Notes: a model not told the origin generated them from the sequence alone. Shown: positions 36,460 through 46,865, counted from the stretch's first letter. The stretch: 64,000 bases of DNA from Xanthomonas sp. Leaf131 (GCF_001423495.1 NZ_LMOG01000019.1:156699-220698); one strand, 5' to 3'. A program made the numbers and translations.

Positions 36460-37191
36460 TCAACGCCCCAATTCGAACGTCACATCCAGGTTGATCGACA
36501 GCGTGCTTTCGCCCGGGGCGACCGGGGTGTCCATCTCGGCCTTGGCCGAGCGCATCGAGGCGGCCATCATCATCGGGCGCACGCCGCCGCTGCGGCCCTC
36601 AGAGATGCTGACGATACGGCGCACCTTCAGGCCGAGCGACTTGGCGTAGGTGTCGGCACGGGCCTGAGCCTTCTTCAATGCGGCCACACGTGCTTCGTCG
36701 TAGACCGGCTCGGGCTGGTCGATCGAGAAGCTGGGGCCGTTGATGTCGTTGGCACCCTGGGCGACCAGGGCGTCGAGCACCTTGCCCAGGCGGGTGATGT
36801 CGCGCACCTTCAGGTTGACCGTGTTGCTGGCCTGATAGCCGTTGATCTTGGGCGCTTCGTTTTCTTTGTAGGTGTACTGCGGGCTGAGGTTGATGCCGCT
36901 GGTCTGCACGTCCTTGTCGGCGATGCCGGCGGCCTTGACGGCGGCCAGGACCTTGTTCATCTGCTCGGCGTTCTGACGCATGGCGGCGTTGCCGTCGGCG
37001 GCCTGGGTGACCACGCCGGCAGACAGTGTAGCGATGTCCGGCACGCGCTTGGCTTCCGCTTCGGCCGAGACGTTGAGCAGGGTGCCGTCGTTGGGAATGG
37101 TGTAGCTCGGCGCAGTCTGGGCATGGGCGGTCATGGCGGTTCCGGCAGCGATCGAGAGGGCCAGCAACAACGGCTTGAAGGTGGTGCGCAT
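36460..37191 (-). CDS. SIMPL-domain (DUF541) periplasmic protein
   Basis: A 243-residue secreted protein: signal peptide MRTTFKPLLLALSIAAGTAM ending at HAQ, then the SIMPL/DUF541 pattern (LLNVSAEAEAKRVPDIATLSAGV, DKDVQTSGINLSPQYTYKEN, GYQASNTVNLKVRDITRLG, and a C-terminal KAQARADTYAKSLGLKVRRI). The family includes oxidative-stress and outer-membrane integrity proteins of poorly known mechanism. It is divergent from maf, 122 bp away, and has a clear terminator after it. Confidence 0.88.
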   Translation of the reverse strand: MRTTFKPLLLALSIAAGTAMTAHAQTAPSYTIPNDGTLLNVSAEAEAKRVPDIATLSAGVVTQAADGNAAMRQNAEQMNKVLAAVKAAGIADKDVQTSGINLSPQYTYKENEAPKINGYQASNTVNLKVRDITRLGKVLDALVAQGANDINGPSFSIDQPEPVYDEARVAALKKAQARADTYAKSLGLKVRRIVSISEGRSGGVRPMMMAASMRSAKAEMDTPVAPGESTLSINLDVTFELGR

Positions 37192-37313
37192 AAGATCTCC
37201 TTGTCTGTCATGAGAGCGTGTTGCGAGGTCGATGAACAGGTTGTGAGTCGAACGCGAGCACTGCTGCCACTGCGAGCAAGCGGGCGAGCATGGGCAACAG
37301 GTATGCTGGAAGG

Positions 37314-37886
37314 ATGCTTTATCTCGCCTCCCGTTCGCCGCGCCGACAAGAACTCCTGCAACGCCTGGATGTGCCGTTCCAGACCTTGCAACTGGACGTG
37401 CTTGAGCTGCGCGCGCCCGACGAATCGCCCGCGCACTACGTGCAACGCGTTGCGCTGGACAAGGCGCGCGCCGGCCTGGCGCAGGTGCGCGCCAGCGACC
37501 CCGATGCGATCGTGCTCGGCTCCGATACCGAAGTGGTGCTGGGCGAGCGGGTATTCGGCAAGCCGGTCGATGTGGCCGATGCAATCGCGATGTTGAGCTT
37601 GCTGTCAGGGCGCACCCACCAGGTGCTCACGGCGGTGGTTCTAGTCTGCGCACAGCGCGCCCCGGCGCAGGCCCTGGTGGTGTCGGAGGTGACCTTCGAC
37701 ACGCTCGATGCTGCGCAGATCGCCGCGTATGCGGCCAGCGGCGAGCCGATGGGCAAAGCCGGCGCGTATGCGATTCAGGGACGCGCCGAACGTTTTATCA
37801 GCCATCTGTCCGGGAGCTATTCCGGCGTGATGGGATTGCCCTTATTTCACACCTCGCAGTTGCTCACAGCCTTCGGAGCGCATTGA
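37314..37886 (+). CDS. maf: Maf family nucleotide pyrophosphatase (dTTP/UTP type)
   Basis: A 190-residue cytosolic house-cleaning enzyme that hydrolyses non-canonical or excess nucleotides. It has the Maf signature [21 protein letters not shown], the middle [12 protein letters not shown], and [15 protein letters not shown] and [17 protein letters not shown]. Start ATG 37314 (MLYLASRSP) follows the usual protein beginning. Its stop TGA overlaps the ATG of rng by 1 nt, so the two are coupled. Confidence 0.95.
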   Translation: MLYLASRSPRRQELLQRLDVPFQTLQLDVLELRAPDESPAHYVQRVALDKARAGLAQVRASDPDAIVLGSDTEVVLGERVFGKPVDVADAIAMLSLLSGRTHQVLTAVVLVCAQRAPAQALVVSEVTFDTLDAAQIAAYAASGEPMGKAGAYAIQGRAERFISHLSGSYSGVMGLPLFHTSQLLTAFGAH

Positions 37887-39385
37887 TGTCGGAAGAGATT
37901 TTGGTCAACGTCACCCCGCGCGAAACCCGCGTGGCGGTGATCGAGAACGGCATGCTGCAGGAGCTGCATATCGAGCGCGGTTGGCGCCGTGGCGTGGTCG
38001 GCAATATCTACAAGGGCAAGGTGCAGCGGGTGATGCCCGGCATGCAGGCCGCGTTCGTGGAACTGGGCCTGGAGCGCGCCGCGTTCCTGCACGCCAACGA
38101 CGTGATCCGTCCGGCGCCGGCGCCGGCCAGCGTGGTCGATACCGAAGAGACGCCGATCCCGCCACCGCCGGCTGCCTCGGTGCCGATCGTGGAGCTGCTG
38201 CGCGACGGTCAGGACATCGTGGTGCAGGTGGTCAAGGACCCGATCGGCACCAAGGGTGCGCGGCTGACCACGCAGATCAGCATTCCCTCGCGCTACCTGG
38301 TGCTGCTGCCGCAGTCCAAGATCGTCGGGGTGTCGGCGCGGATCGAGGACGAGGCCGAGCGGCTGCGCCTGAAGACCATCGTCAGCGAGGTCTCGGCCCA
38401 GCACGGCGGCTTTGGCTACATCATCCGCACCAACGCCGAAGGCCAGCCGGCCGAGGCGCTGGCAGAGGACATCGCCTATCTGTCGCGGGTCTGGACGGTG
38501 GTCGAGCGGCGCGGCCGCGAAGCGCCGCCGTGCAGCATCATCTACGAAGACCTCAGCCTGCCGCTGCGTGCGGTGCGCGACCTGATCCGCCGCGATGTGG
38601 AGAAGGTCAAGGTCGATTCCAACGAGACCTTCGTTCAGCTGCAGGCATTCGTGGCCAAGTACATGCCGGTGCTGGCCGAGCGGCTGGAGCTGTACACCGG
38701 CGACCGGCCGATCTTCGACCTGTACGGGGTCGAGGACGAGATCGGGCGCGCGCTGAACAAGCAGGTGCCGCTCAAGTCCGGCGGCTATCTGGTGATCGAC
38801 CAGACCGAGGCGATGACCACCATCGACGTCAACACCGGTTCGTTCGTCGGTCAGCGCAATCTCGAAGAAACCGTGTTCCGCACCAACCTGGAGGCCGCGC
38901 AGGCGGTGGCGCGGCAGCTGCGGCTGCGCAATCTGGGCGGGATCATCATCATCGACTTCATCGATATGGACGACCCCGAGCATCGCCGCCAGGTGCTGCG
39001 CACGCTGGAGAAGGCGCTGGCGCGCGACCATGCCAAGACCACGGTGTACGAATTCTCGCCGCTGGGCCTGGTCGAGATGACCCGCAAGCGCACCGTCGAA
39101 AGCCTGGAGCGGCAGCTGTCGGAAACCTGCGGCCAGTGCAGCGGGCGCGGCACCATCAAGACCGCCGAGACGGTGACCTACGAGATCTTTCGCGAGATCA
39201 CCCGCGCGGTGCGCCAGTTCGACGCCGCGCGGCTGCTGGTAATCGCCTCGTCCAAAGTGGTGGCGCGCATCACCGACGAAGAGTCGGCGGCGGTGGCCGA
39301 GCTGGAGGAATTCCTCGGCAAGAGCATTCGCTTCCAGTCCGACGACCAGTATCTGCAGGAGCAGTTCGATGTGGTGCTGCTGTGA
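37886..39385 (+). CDS. rng: Ribonuclease G
   Basis: A 499-residue endoribonuclease involved in 16S rRNA 5' maturation and mRNA decay. The S1-like domain begins VAVIENGMLQELHIERGWRRG and GNIYKGKVQRVMPGMQAAFVELG. The catalytic core has IDVNTGSFVGQRNLEETVFRT and GGIIIIDFIDMDDPEHR with the metal aspartates. The zinc link is CGQCSGRG. It starts one base inside the maf stop codon and is followed by yhdP after a repeat-bearing gap, as in related genomes. Confidence 0.97.
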   Translation: MSEEILVNVTPRETRVAVIENGMLQELHIERGWRRGVVGNIYKGKVQRVMPGMQAAFVELGLERAAFLHANDVIRPAPAPASVVDTEETPIPPPPAASVPIVELLRDGQDIVVQVVKDPIGTKGARLTTQISIPSRYLVLLPQSKIVGVSARIEDEAERLRLKTIVSEVSAQHGGFGYIIRTNAEGQPAEALAEDIAYLSRVWTVVERRGREAPPCSIIYEDLSLPLRAVRDLIRRDVEKVKVDSNETFVQLQAFVAKYMPVLAERLELYTGDRPIFDLYGVEDEIGRALNKQVPLKSGGYLVIDQTEAMTTIDVNTGSFVGQRNLEETVFRTNLEAAQAVARQLRLRNLGGIIIIDFIDMDDPEHRRQVLRTLEKALARDHAKTTVYEFSPLGLVEMTRKRTVESLERQLSETCGQCSGRGTIKTAETVTYEIFREITRAVRQFDAARLLVIASSKVVARITDEESAAVAELEEFLGKSIRFQSDDQYLQEQFDVVLL

Positions 39386-39387
39386 GG

Positions 39388-39421
39388 CGGGGAATGGAGA
39401 GTCGGGAATCGGGAATGGGGG
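39388..39421. repeat. GGGAATC-type repeat after rng stop
   Basis: Repeated GGGAATC/GGAATGG strings, the inverse of CGATTCC, start 2 bp after the rng stop. Together with the complementary string at 39518-39547 they could pair to form a long hairpin across the gap between rng and yhdP. Confidence 0.6.
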
Positions 39422-39517
39422 TGGAGCGAAAGGCGCTCTGCGGTCTACTTCCGACATCTTTAGAATGGCGTCGCGCGCAAGTGGATGATCGTGCGTGTGG
39501 CGCGTTTTCTGCTCCTG

Positions 39518-39547
39518 CGATTCCCCATTCCCCACTCCCCATTCCCG
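39518..39547. repeat. CGATTCC-type repeat before yhdP
   Basis: Strings CGATTCCCC, ATTCCCC and ACTCCCC follow one another just ahead of the yhdP start at 39555. They are complementary to the post-rng repeat at 39388-39421. The intervening 95 bp carry no visible gene. Confidence 0.6.
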
Positions 39548-39554
39548 GCCGTTA

Positions 39555-42500
39555 ATGCCCACCCCGCTGCGCCGCCGTCTCCGTCTGTTTCGCCGCTATG
39601 CGATCACCGCCGCCGCGCTTGCGCTGGTGGCGATTGCGTTGCTGGTGGGCGCGGCCAGCCAGGCGTTGCCGCTGGCCGAACAGCGGCCGCAGCAGATCGC
39701 CGCGTGGCTGAGCCAGCGCGCTGGCCAGACCATCTCGTTCGATCGTCTGCAGACCGAATGGACCCGGCGCGGTCCGCTGCTGCGGCTGGATGGCTTGCGG
39801 ATCGGCCCGCACGGCGAGGTGCGCGTAGGCCAGGCCGAAATCCTGCTGGCGATGTACGCCGGCCTGTTGCCCGGGCATTCGCTCACCGAAGTCCGCCTGC
39901 GCGGACTGGCGCTGACGCTGCAACGTAGCGATGACGGCGTGTGGTCGGTGCAGGGTTTGCCGGCCGCCCGGCATTCCGACCCGTTGGAGGCACTGCGTCG
40001 CCTGGGCGAAATTCAGGTGGCCGAGGCGCGTTTGCATGTGATCGCACCGTCGATCGGCCTGGACACCACGCTGCCGCGCATCGACCTGCGTCTGCGCGTC
40101 AGCGGCGCGACGGTGAACGTCGGCAGTCATGCCTGGATCGATGTGAAGCGCGCGCCGTTGACCACCGTGATGGAATTCGATCGCGACAGCGGCGACGGCA
40201 GCGCCTACGCGCAGGCCGACCCCGCAGATCTGGCCGCATGGGCGTCGTTGCTGCAGTTCGGCGGCATGCGCGTGGATGGCGGTGGCGGGCGCCTGCAGGC
40301 GTGGGCGCAGTTGCGCGCGCGCCGCATCGCCAGCGTCAGCGTGGATGCCGACCTGCAACAGGTGCAGCTGTCCGGCACCGCGCTGCCCGGCGACACCGCA
40401 CGCCGCACGCTGGCGTGGGAACGACTGCAGGCACGCGCACGCTGGCAGAGCATCGACGGCGGCTGGCGGGTGGATGCGCCGCTGTTGCGGCTGGGTCAGG
40501 CGGCGAAGCTGCAGCAGTTGGATGGGCTGAGCATTGCCGGCGGGCGCCGTTACGCGGTGGTCGGCAAGCATGTGGATGTCTCGGGCCTGATCGCAGCGGC
40601 AGCATTGAGCGACCAACTGTCGCCCAACTTGCGGCGCTGGTTGAGTTTGTCCAAACCGCAGCTGCGCGTGGCCGACCTGCAGGTCGCGGGCGAGCAGGGA
40701 GGTGCGCTGCGCGCGCAGGGCCGGATCGACGAATTGGCGTTTTCACCGGTGGGCAACGCGCCAGGCATCAGCGGTTTGCGCGGGCAGATCGATGGCGATG
40801 CGCAGGCGATCGAGCTGGACGCCGCGCCGGATGCCACGGTGCGTTTCGACTGGCCGACCGGCTTCGGAGTGGTGCACGAGATCCAACTGGCCGGCAAGAT
40901 CGTCGGCTGGCGCGAAGGTGCCGGCTGGCAGGTCGCTACGCCTGCCTTGCGGGTGCAGGGCAAGGACTACGGCGCCAACGTGCGCGGCGGGCTGTGGTTC
41001 CAGAACGACGGCAGCCGCCCGCGCATCCAGCTGGCCACGCAGCTGGACGACGTCGCCTTGCCGGTGGCGCGCAAATTCTGGATCCGCTCCAAGATGAGCA
41101 AACCCGCCGTCGATTGGCTGGACAAGGCCGTGGCCGGCGGCGTGATCACCGGCGGCACCGGCCTGGTCAGCGGCGATCTGGACGACTGGCCGTTCGAGGG
41201 CAACGACGGACGCTTCGAAGCCTTCGGCCATATCCGCGACGGCGTGATTCCCTTCAATCCCGAGTGGCCGGCGATGGAGCAGGTGCAGGCCGATCTGAGC
41301 TTCCTCGGCAACGGATTCTCGCTGCGCGGCAATGGCGCACTTGCCGGCACGCCGATCGCCCAACTTGAAGCCGGCATTCCCAATTTCGCCACCTCCGAGC
41401 TCTATGTACGCGCTTCCACCCAGGCCGACGCTGCGCAGTTGCTGGGCATGCTGCGCAAGAGTCCGTTGGAGCGCCGCTATGGCGACACCTTGCGCAATCT
41501 CACGGTGTCCGGGCCGGCAACGGTCACCTTCGATCTGCTGCGTCCGCTGCGCACGCGCGGCGTCGGCGGGCATCTGCAGGGCACGGTGGCGCTGCAGGGC
41601 GCCAGGCTGGCCGATGCGCGCTGGAATCTGGCCTTCGATCAGGTCAGCGGCCAGGCCGACTACCGCGACACCGGCTTTGCCGCCGAGCAGTTGAGCGTGC
41701 AGCACCAGGGCCGCAGCGGCGAGTTGTCGCTGCGTGCCGGCGGCTTCGTGCAGGACCCGAAGCAGGCATTCGAAGCGCGCTTTGCCGCCACCCTGGATGC
41801 CAAGGAATTGTTCGACCGCGCGCCGCAGATGGAATGGCTGCGCCCCTACGTGCACGGCAGCGCGCCCTGGCAGGTGGGCGTGGATGTGCCGCTGCCGCCC
41901 CCGGGCCAAACCGATGCGAAGGCGATGTTGAGCCTGCGCTCGGACCTGGTCGGCACCACCCTGGATCTGCCTGCGCCGCTGGACAAGGCGGAAACGCAGC
42001 CGCTGGACACCCAGGTCAAGGTGGCGTTGCCGGTCGGCGATGGCGATATTGATGTGGCGTTCGGCAAGCTGGTGGCGCTCAAGGCCAGCAGCCAGGGCAA
42101 CCAGACCGGCGTGCGCGTGGTGATGGGCACCGACACGGTCAGCGAGCGCCCACCGGCCAACGGTCTGATTGTCACCGGCCGCACCGCCTCGCTGGATGCG
42201 ATCGACTGGATCAGCCTGGCGCGCGGCAGCAGCGAGCCGGACATGCCAGCGCTGCCGGGCCAGCCGGATCCCAAAAAAAATGCCGTGCCGTTGCAGCAGG
42301 TCGATGTGCAGGCAGACAAGCTGTTGATGATCGGCGGGGTGTTTCCGCAAACCCGATTGCGCCTGCGTCCCAGCGGCGACGCGGTGGCGGTGACGTTGGC
42401 GGGCCCGTCGCTGGCCGGCCAGCTCACGGTGCCCAATGCGCAAGGCGCCGCCGTACAGGGCAAGCTGAGCACCGTGCACTGGCAGCCGGTCGTGGCCGCG

Positions 42501-43478
42501 CCCGAACCCACTGCGCCCGAACCGGGCGACCCGCTGGCCGGTGCCTTGCCCGAGCCGGCACGCCGCGCGGTGGCCGAATTTGACCCGGTGTCGATCCCGC
42601 CGTTGTCGCTGGATATCGACGACCTGCGCGTCGGCAAGATGGCGCTGGGTGCAGCGATTTTGCGCAGCAGCCGGCTCAGCGACGGCATGCAGGTGGATCA
42701 ACTGCAGCTGCGCTCGGACGACCAGAGCATCGGCCTGACCGGCGCCTGGCGCGGCAAGGGCGACTCTGCCAGCACGCGCCTGTCGGCACGCGTGGACAGC
42801 CGCAATCTCGGCAATCTGCTGCAGAACCTCACCCTGGGCGGCCAGCTGCGCGGCGGCGAAGGCCAGCTGGAACTCAATGCCGGCTGGCAAGGCTCACCGA
42901 CCGGCTTTGCGCTCGGTTCGCTGGATGGCGATCTCAAGATCGCCGTGCGTAACGGCCAGTTGCTGGAAGTGGACCCCGGCGCCGGCCGCGTGCTCGGTCT
43001 GCTCAGCGTGGCGCAATTGCCGCGTCGGCTGATGTTCGACTTCCGCGATTTCTTTTCCAAGGGCCTGGCATTCAACAAGCTGGAAGGCGATGTGCGCTTC
43101 GGCGACGGTTTCGCGCGCACCGACGCCATCCGCATCGAAGGCCCGGCCGCCGACATCAGTATCCGCGGGTTGACCGACCTGCGCGCGCAGACCTTCGACC
43201 AGACCGTGGACGTCAACCCCAAGGCCGGCAATCTGCTGACCGTGGTCGGCGCCGTGGCCGGTGGCCCGGTGGGCGCGGCGGTGGGCGCGGCGGCCAATGC
43301 GGTGCTGAGCAAACCGCTGGGCGCCATCGGTGCCAAGACCTATCACGTCACCGGACCCTGGAAGGAGCCGCAAGTGGACGTGGTCGAACGCGAAGCGCGC
43401 GAGCGTGCGCCGAGCAAGCCGAGTTCTTCAGGCACGCCAGGGACCGGGTCCGGCAAGCCTGGCACGGCGCCGCGCTAA
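39555..43478 (+). CDS. yhdP: YhdP-like AsmA-family envelope protein
   Basis: A very long protein (1307 residues) anchored by an N-terminal membrane helix (YAITAAALALVAIALLVGA) and otherwise periplasmic beta-rich. It resembles YhdP, with the DUF3971 and AsmA_2 parts seen as VLRL-style repeats, LPLAEQRPQQIAAWLSQRAGQ near the start and a C-terminal NPKAGNLLTVVGAVAGGPVG and IGAKTYHVTGPWKEP. YhdP-class proteins are thought to transport phospholipids to the outer membrane. An in-frame ATG upstream at 39495 is encoded by the repeat region and is less likely. It follows rng in the conserved order. Confidence 0.94.
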   Translation: MPTPLRRRLRLFRRYAITAAALALVAIALLVGAASQALPLAEQRPQQIAAWLSQRAGQTISFDRLQTEWTRRGPLLRLDGLRIGPHGEVRVGQAEILLAMYAGLLPGHSLTEVRLRGLALTLQRSDDGVWSVQGLPAARHSDPLEALRRLGEIQVAEARLHVIAPSIGLDTTLPRIDLRLRVSGATVNVGSHAWIDVKRAPLTTVMEFDRDSGDGSAYAQADPADLAAWASLLQFGGMRVDGGGGRLQAWAQLRARRIASVSVDADLQQVQLSGTALPGDTARRTLAWERLQARARWQSIDGGWRVDAPLLRLGQAAKLQQLDGLSIAGGRRYAVVGKHVDVSGLIAAAALSDQLSPNLRRWLSLSKPQLRVADLQVAGEQGGALRAQGRIDELAFSPVGNAPGISGLRGQIDGDAQAIELDAAPDATVRFDWPTGFGVVHEIQLAGKIVGWREGAGWQVATPALRVQGKDYGANVRGGLWFQNDGSRPRIQLATQLDDVALPVARKFWIRSKMSKPAVDWLDKAVAGGVITGGTGLVSGDLDDWPFEGNDGRFEAFGHIRDGVIPFNPEWPAMEQVQADLSFLGNGFSLRGNGALAGTPIAQLEAGIPNFATSELYVRASTQADAAQLLGMLRKSPLERRYGDTLRNLTVSGPATVTFDLLRPLRTRGVGGHLQGTVALQGARLADARWNLAFDQVSGQADYRDTGFAAEQLSVQHQGRSGELSLRAGGFVQDPKQAFEARFAATLDAKELFDRAPQMEWLRPYVHGSAPWQVGVDVPLPPPGQTDAKAMLSLRSDLVGTTLDLPAPLDKAETQPLDTQVKVALPVGDGDIDVAFGKLVALKASSQGNQTGVRVVMGTDTVSERPPANGLIVTGRTASLDAIDWISLARGSSEPDMPALPGQPDPKKNAVPLQQVDVQADKLLMIGGVFPQTRLRLRPSGDAVAVTLAGPSLAGQLTVPNAQGAAVQGKLSTVHWQPVVAAPEPTAPEPGDPLAGALPEPARRAVAEFDPVSIPPLSLDIDDLRVGKMALGAAILRSSRLSDGMQVDQLQLRSDDQSIGLTGAWRGKGDSASTRLSARVDSRNLGNLLQNLTLGGQLRGGEGQLELNAGWQGSPTGFALGSLDGDLKIAVRNGQLLEVDPGAGRVLGLLSVAQLPRRLMFDFRDFFSKGLAFNKLEGDVRFGDGFARTDAIRIEGPAADISIRGLTDLRAQTFDQTVDVNPKAGNLLTVVGAVAGGPVGAAVGAAANAVLSKPLGAIGAKTYHVTGPWKEPQVDVVEREARERAPSKPSSSGTPGTGSGKPGTAPR

Positions 43479-43666
43479 GGCGCCCAAACGTGCGGTGCCC
43501 GCCGGGTTAGTCGAATGCGCCGAGCGCGCCTAGCGCACGCGATGCTTCCAGTCAGTCCGCAGACCCTCGTGTTGAGGCGTTAAAGCGCTCGCGGGGCAAA
43601 TCGAATACACCTGGCGCCTTCCAGCAAGCTCTGCACCTGGCGAGCCGCGCCACTACCCCGATGTGC

Positions 43667-44434
43667 TCAGTCTGCCGGCGTCCGGTTATCCGCCTTGTCA
43701 TCGCTGGCAGTGCGGGTGAACATCGGCAGGCGTAGCCGCGAACGATGGCCCGGCGCCGGCGGTTGATCTGCGCCCGCCACGCCACGGAAGTAGCCGCGCT
43801 GCCATTTCTCGCGTGCGGCGTCCGATTGCGCATCCGGCAGTGCATCCAGAAACCGGGTGCGGCTGTGGGTCCAGTCGGCATGCTGCTGCGCCAGCTCCGG
43901 CGCCTCGGACAGCGGTTGCCACTGCGGCTGCACCTGCTCGATCAGCCGGCGTGGCAGCGGAAACAGATGGCAGAACGGCTCGCCGGCGTCGAAGCGCACC
44001 CGCCCGGGCCGGGTGAATCGCCAGTTCATGGTGAAGGTGTACGGGCTCCAGTCGGTTTCGACCATGCCGCTCAAGGCACCGATGCCGTCCTTGGGCCGGT
44101 TCAACGGCCCGGTGACGAACAGATCGATGCCTTCTTCGGTGCGGAACAGGCAGGGCACGTGGAAGGTCAGCACGCCATAGCCGAAGTGGCTGATCGCCGG
44201 TGAGACAGTGCCGGCATCGGCTGCGATCCGGATCGCGTCCAGGCCATCGCCACCGTTCCAGCTGGCCTCGAAACCGGACTGGCACAGCAGTTCCCACCCA
44301 TGCGCATTGGCGATCGCCAGCGGCAGGCAACGGTACGCGTAACGCTGGTCGGTGGCGTCCATCCAGTCGCGCTCATGCGGCGCGGGGCGGATGTCCAGCG
44401 TGTGGCCATCCAGGACGTGGGCGGTGAGCTTCAT
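43667..44434 (-). CDS. DUF6065-family protein
   Basis: A 255-residue soluble protein opening [39 protein letters not shown], given here in parts: the [20 protein letters not shown] block, [28 protein letters not shown] and [15 protein letters not shown] are the DUF6065 signatures. It lacks a signal peptide and membrane segments. The biochemical role is unknown; relatives are sometimes near oxygenase or biosynthetic genes. It is convergent with yhdP and divergent from tldD, 99 bp away, interrupting the usual yhdP-tldD order. Confidence 0.85.
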   Translation of the reverse strand: MKLTAHVLDGHTLDIRPAPHERDWMDATDQRYAYRCLPLAIANAHGWELLCQSGFEASWNGGDGLDAIRIAADAGTVSPAISHFGYGVLTFHVPCLFRTEEGIDLFVTGPLNRPKDGIGALSGMVETDWSPYTFTMNWRFTRPGRVRFDAGEPFCHLFPLPRRLIEQVQPQWQPLSEAPELAQQHADWTHSRTRFLDALPDAQSDAAREKWQRGYFRGVAGADQPPAPGHRSRLRLPMFTRTASDDKADNRTPAD

Positions 44435-44533
44435 GCGCGGGCGTCGGCGAGGCAGCGGGCCCGCGATGATAGCCGCGCCGCATGTTCAGCCGAACGACTT
44501 GTCTCCCCGGCGTGCGGGCCCCATCCTGATCGC

Positions 44534-45979
44534 ATGACCGATAACGCTCTCACTCTGGCCGAAACCCGGCTGCTGCTTCCTTCCGGCCTAGACACCGGCC
44601 ATCTCGACCGCACCTTCGGCGCCCTGTTGGGCCCGGGCATCGACTTCGGCGACCTGTATTTCCAGCATTCGCGGCGCGAGAGCTGGAGCGTGGAAGACGG
44701 CATCGTCAAGGACGGTGCGCACTCCATCGAACAAGGCGTGGGCGTGCGTGCGATTGCCGGCGAAAAGACCGGCTTCGCCTATTCTGACGACATCCAGCGC
44801 GAGGCGCTGCTGGAAGCGGCGCAGTCCGCACGCGCGATCTCGCGCGACGGTAACGCGCAATCCACCCGCACGCTGGTGCGCGGCGGTGGCCGTGCGCTGT
44901 ACCCGGCCACCGATCCGATCGACGACATGGACAGCGCGACCAAGGTCGATTTGCTGCGCCGGATCGACCAGTACGTGCGCGCCGCCGACCCGCGCGTCAA
45001 GCAGGTGATGGTGAGCCTGTCCGGCGGTGTGGACACGGTGCTCATCGCACGCAGCGACGGCGTGCTGGCGGCCGATGTGCGCCCGCTGGTGCGCATGAAC
45101 GTGCAGGTGATCGTCGAACACGGCGGGCGTCGCGAATCCGGCTATTCCGGTGGCGGCGGGCGTTATGGCTACGCCGAGCTGTTCGCCGACGGCCGCCCGG
45201 AAGGCTTCGCGCGCGAAGCGCTGCGCCAGGCGCTGGTCAATCTGGATGCGATTCCGGCACCGGCCGGCGTGATGCAGGTGGTGCTTGGCCCTGGCTGGCC
45301 CGGCGTGCTGTTGCACGAGGCCGTCGGCCATGGTCTGGAAGGCGATTTCAACCGCAAGGGCACCAGCGTCTATGCCGGCCGCATCGGCGAGCGCGTGGCC
45401 TCGCCGGGCGTCACCATCGTCGATGACGGCACCCTGGACGGGCGTCGCGGCTCGCTCAATATCGACGACGAAGGCACGCCCACCCAGTGCACCACGCTGA
45501 TCGAAGACGGCGTGCTGGTCGGCTACATGCAGGACACCCACAACGCGCGCCTGATGGGCGTGGCGCCCACCGGCAACGGCCGCCGCGAGTCGTTCGCGCA
45601 CCTGACCATGCCGCGCATGACCAACACCTACATGCGCGCCGGCCAGCACGATCCGCAGGAAATGATCCGCTCGGTCAAAAAAGGCATCTATGCGGTCAAC
45701 TTCGGCGGCGGCCAGGTCGACATCACCAGCGGCAAGTACGTGTTCTCGGCCACCGAGGCCTACCTGATCGAAGACGGCAAGGTCACCGCGCCGGTGAAGG
45801 GCGCCACGCTGATCGGCAACGGCCCGGAGACCATGCAGAAGGTGCGCATGATCGGCAATGACCTTGCGCTGGACGAAGGCGTGGGCGTATGCGGCAAGGA
45901 CGGGCAGAGCGTGCCGGTCGGCGTCGGCCAGCCGTCGTTGCTGATCGACGGCATCACCGTTGGCGGAACGCAGGCCTGA
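44534..45979 (+). CDS. tldD: Metalloprotease TldD
   Basis: A 481-residue subunit of the TldD/PmbA (TldE) heterodimeric protease. It carries the metal motif [11 protein letters not shown] with His261, Glu262 and His266, and the family's Cys453 in [11 protein letters not shown]. Other hallmarks are [28 protein letters not shown] and [19 protein letters not shown]. It degrades small peptides such as microcin B17 precursor or CcdA in other bacteria. Start ATG 44534 (MTDNALTL). It pairs functionally with pmbA at 46866 downstream. Confidence 0.97.
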   Translation: MTDNALTLAETRLLLPSGLDTGHLDRTFGALLGPGIDFGDLYFQHSRRESWSVEDGIVKDGAHSIEQGVGVRAIAGEKTGFAYSDDIQREALLEAAQSARAISRDGNAQSTRTLVRGGGRALYPATDPIDDMDSATKVDLLRRIDQYVRAADPRVKQVMVSLSGGVDTVLIARSDGVLAADVRPLVRMNVQVIVEHGGRRESGYSGGGGRYGYAELFADGRPEGFAREALRQALVNLDAIPAPAGVMQVVLGPGWPGVLLHEAVGHGLEGDFNRKGTSVYAGRIGERVASPGVTIVDDGTLDGRRGSLNIDDEGTPTQCTTLIEDGVLVGYMQDTHNARLMGVAPTGNGRRESFAHLTMPRMTNTYMRAGQHDPQEMIRSVKKGIYAVNFGGGQVDITSGKYVFSATEAYLIEDGKVTAPVKGATLIGNGPETMQKVRMIGNDLALDEGVGVCGKDGQSVPVGVGQPSLLIDGITVGGTQA

Positions 45980-45983
45980 GATG

Positions 45984-46014
45984 CGGGGATTCGGGAATCG
46001 GGACTCGGGAATCG
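45984..46014. repeat. GGGAATC-type repeat after tldD stop
   Basis: The strings GGGGATTC, GGGAATC, GGGACTC and GGGAATCGC begin 4 bp after the tldD stop, another member of the post-stop repeat family seen at 21832 and 39388. The next gene, yjgA, is convergent, so this lies between two 3' ends. Confidence 0.65.
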
Positions 46015-46061
46015 CAACAGCGGGAGCGGCGGGGCGTGATGTGTCCCGCCAGGGTCGTTCC

Positions 46062-46667
46062 TCAGTCCTCGGCCCGGGTTTCTTCGCTGTCGGCGTCGTC
46101 GCTGTCGTCGAGATCGCTGTCGTCGTCGCCGGCATCCACTTCTTCGCCGGCTTGCGTGGACAACTCGCGCAGCACCTGAAACAGCTCGCGGTACGCGCGC
46201 GGCGGCTTGTTCTTGGCCCGCTCGCTGATGGCGTTGCGCACCAGTTGGCGCAGTTGCTGGCGGTCGGCGGCCGGGTAGGCTTCCAGCAGTTCGGCCAACG
46301 CCACGTCGCTCTCGGCCAACAGCCGCTCGCGCCAACGCTCGACCCGGTGGATCGCCGCCACTTCGCGGCGCGCGGTGTCGCTGTTGGCATCCAGCGCATC
46401 GCGCAGCGCGTTCAGCGTGGTGTCGTCCTCGCGGCGCATGTGCTTGGCCAGAAACGCCAGCTGCCGCTTGTGCGCGATATGCGAGGTGATGCGCTTGCTC
46501 TCTTCGATATGCGGGATCAGCGATTCGGGCACCGGCAACTTGGCCAGCTGGGCCGGGGTGAGCGCCACCAGCTTTTCGCCCAGGTCGAAAATTTCCAGCG
46601 CCTCGCGCCGCTGCTGGCTGCGGCTGGCGCCGCGAAATTCACCGGTATCTTCGTCGCGTCCGCGCAT
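46062..46667 (-). CDS. darP: Ribosome biogenesis factor DarP (YjgA)
   Basis: A 201-residue protein of the DUF615 family (YjgA/DarP), which helps late assembly of the large ribosomal subunit. Signatures are [54 protein letters not shown] and [25 protein letters not shown]. The C-terminus is a strongly acidic tail ([16 protein letters not shown]). It is transcribed divergently from pmbA, with the 50-bp tandem repeats between them. Confidence 0.93.
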   Translation of the reverse strand: MRGRDEDTGEFRGASRSQQRREALEIFDLGEKLVALTPAQLAKLPVPESLIPHIEESKRITSHIAHKRQLAFLAKHMRREDDTTLNALRDALDANSDTARREVAAIHRVERWRERLLAESDVALAELLEAYPAADRQQLRQLVRNAISERAKNKPPRAYRELFQVLRELSTQAGEEVDAGDDDSDLDDSDDADSEETRAED

Positions 46668-46707
46668 TGCAATCCATCCAAAACAAGAAGTTAGTAATCA
46701 ATTAGAC

Positions 46708-46850
46708 AGTCCGGCCATGGATGGCCGGGTGGTTGCGGAAGGATCCGCCTTACATCAAGTCCGGCCATGGATGGCCGGGTGGTTGCGGAGGGATCCGCCT
46801 TACATCAAGTCCGGCCATGGATGGCCGGGTTTTTGCAGAATGATCCGCCT
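46708..46850. repeat. Three 50-bp tandem repeats between yjgA and pmbA
   Basis: Units start exactly at 46708, 46758 and 46808. The first two are nearly identical and the third is shorter and diverged. Each contains the dyad CCGGCCA-TGGA-TGGCCGG and a short GCGGA/TCCGC hairpin. The array ends about 15 bp before the pmbA start, so it could affect its promoter or translation. It also lies 40 bp upstream of the divergent yjgA start. Confidence 0.9.
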
Positions 46851-46865
46851 CTTTAGGATAAAGCA

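Noticed and set aside
46708-46850. Three 50-bp repeats considered as a CRISPR array
   Set aside because: Units are contiguous with no unique spacers of constant length, the repeat is too long, and no cas genes are near.
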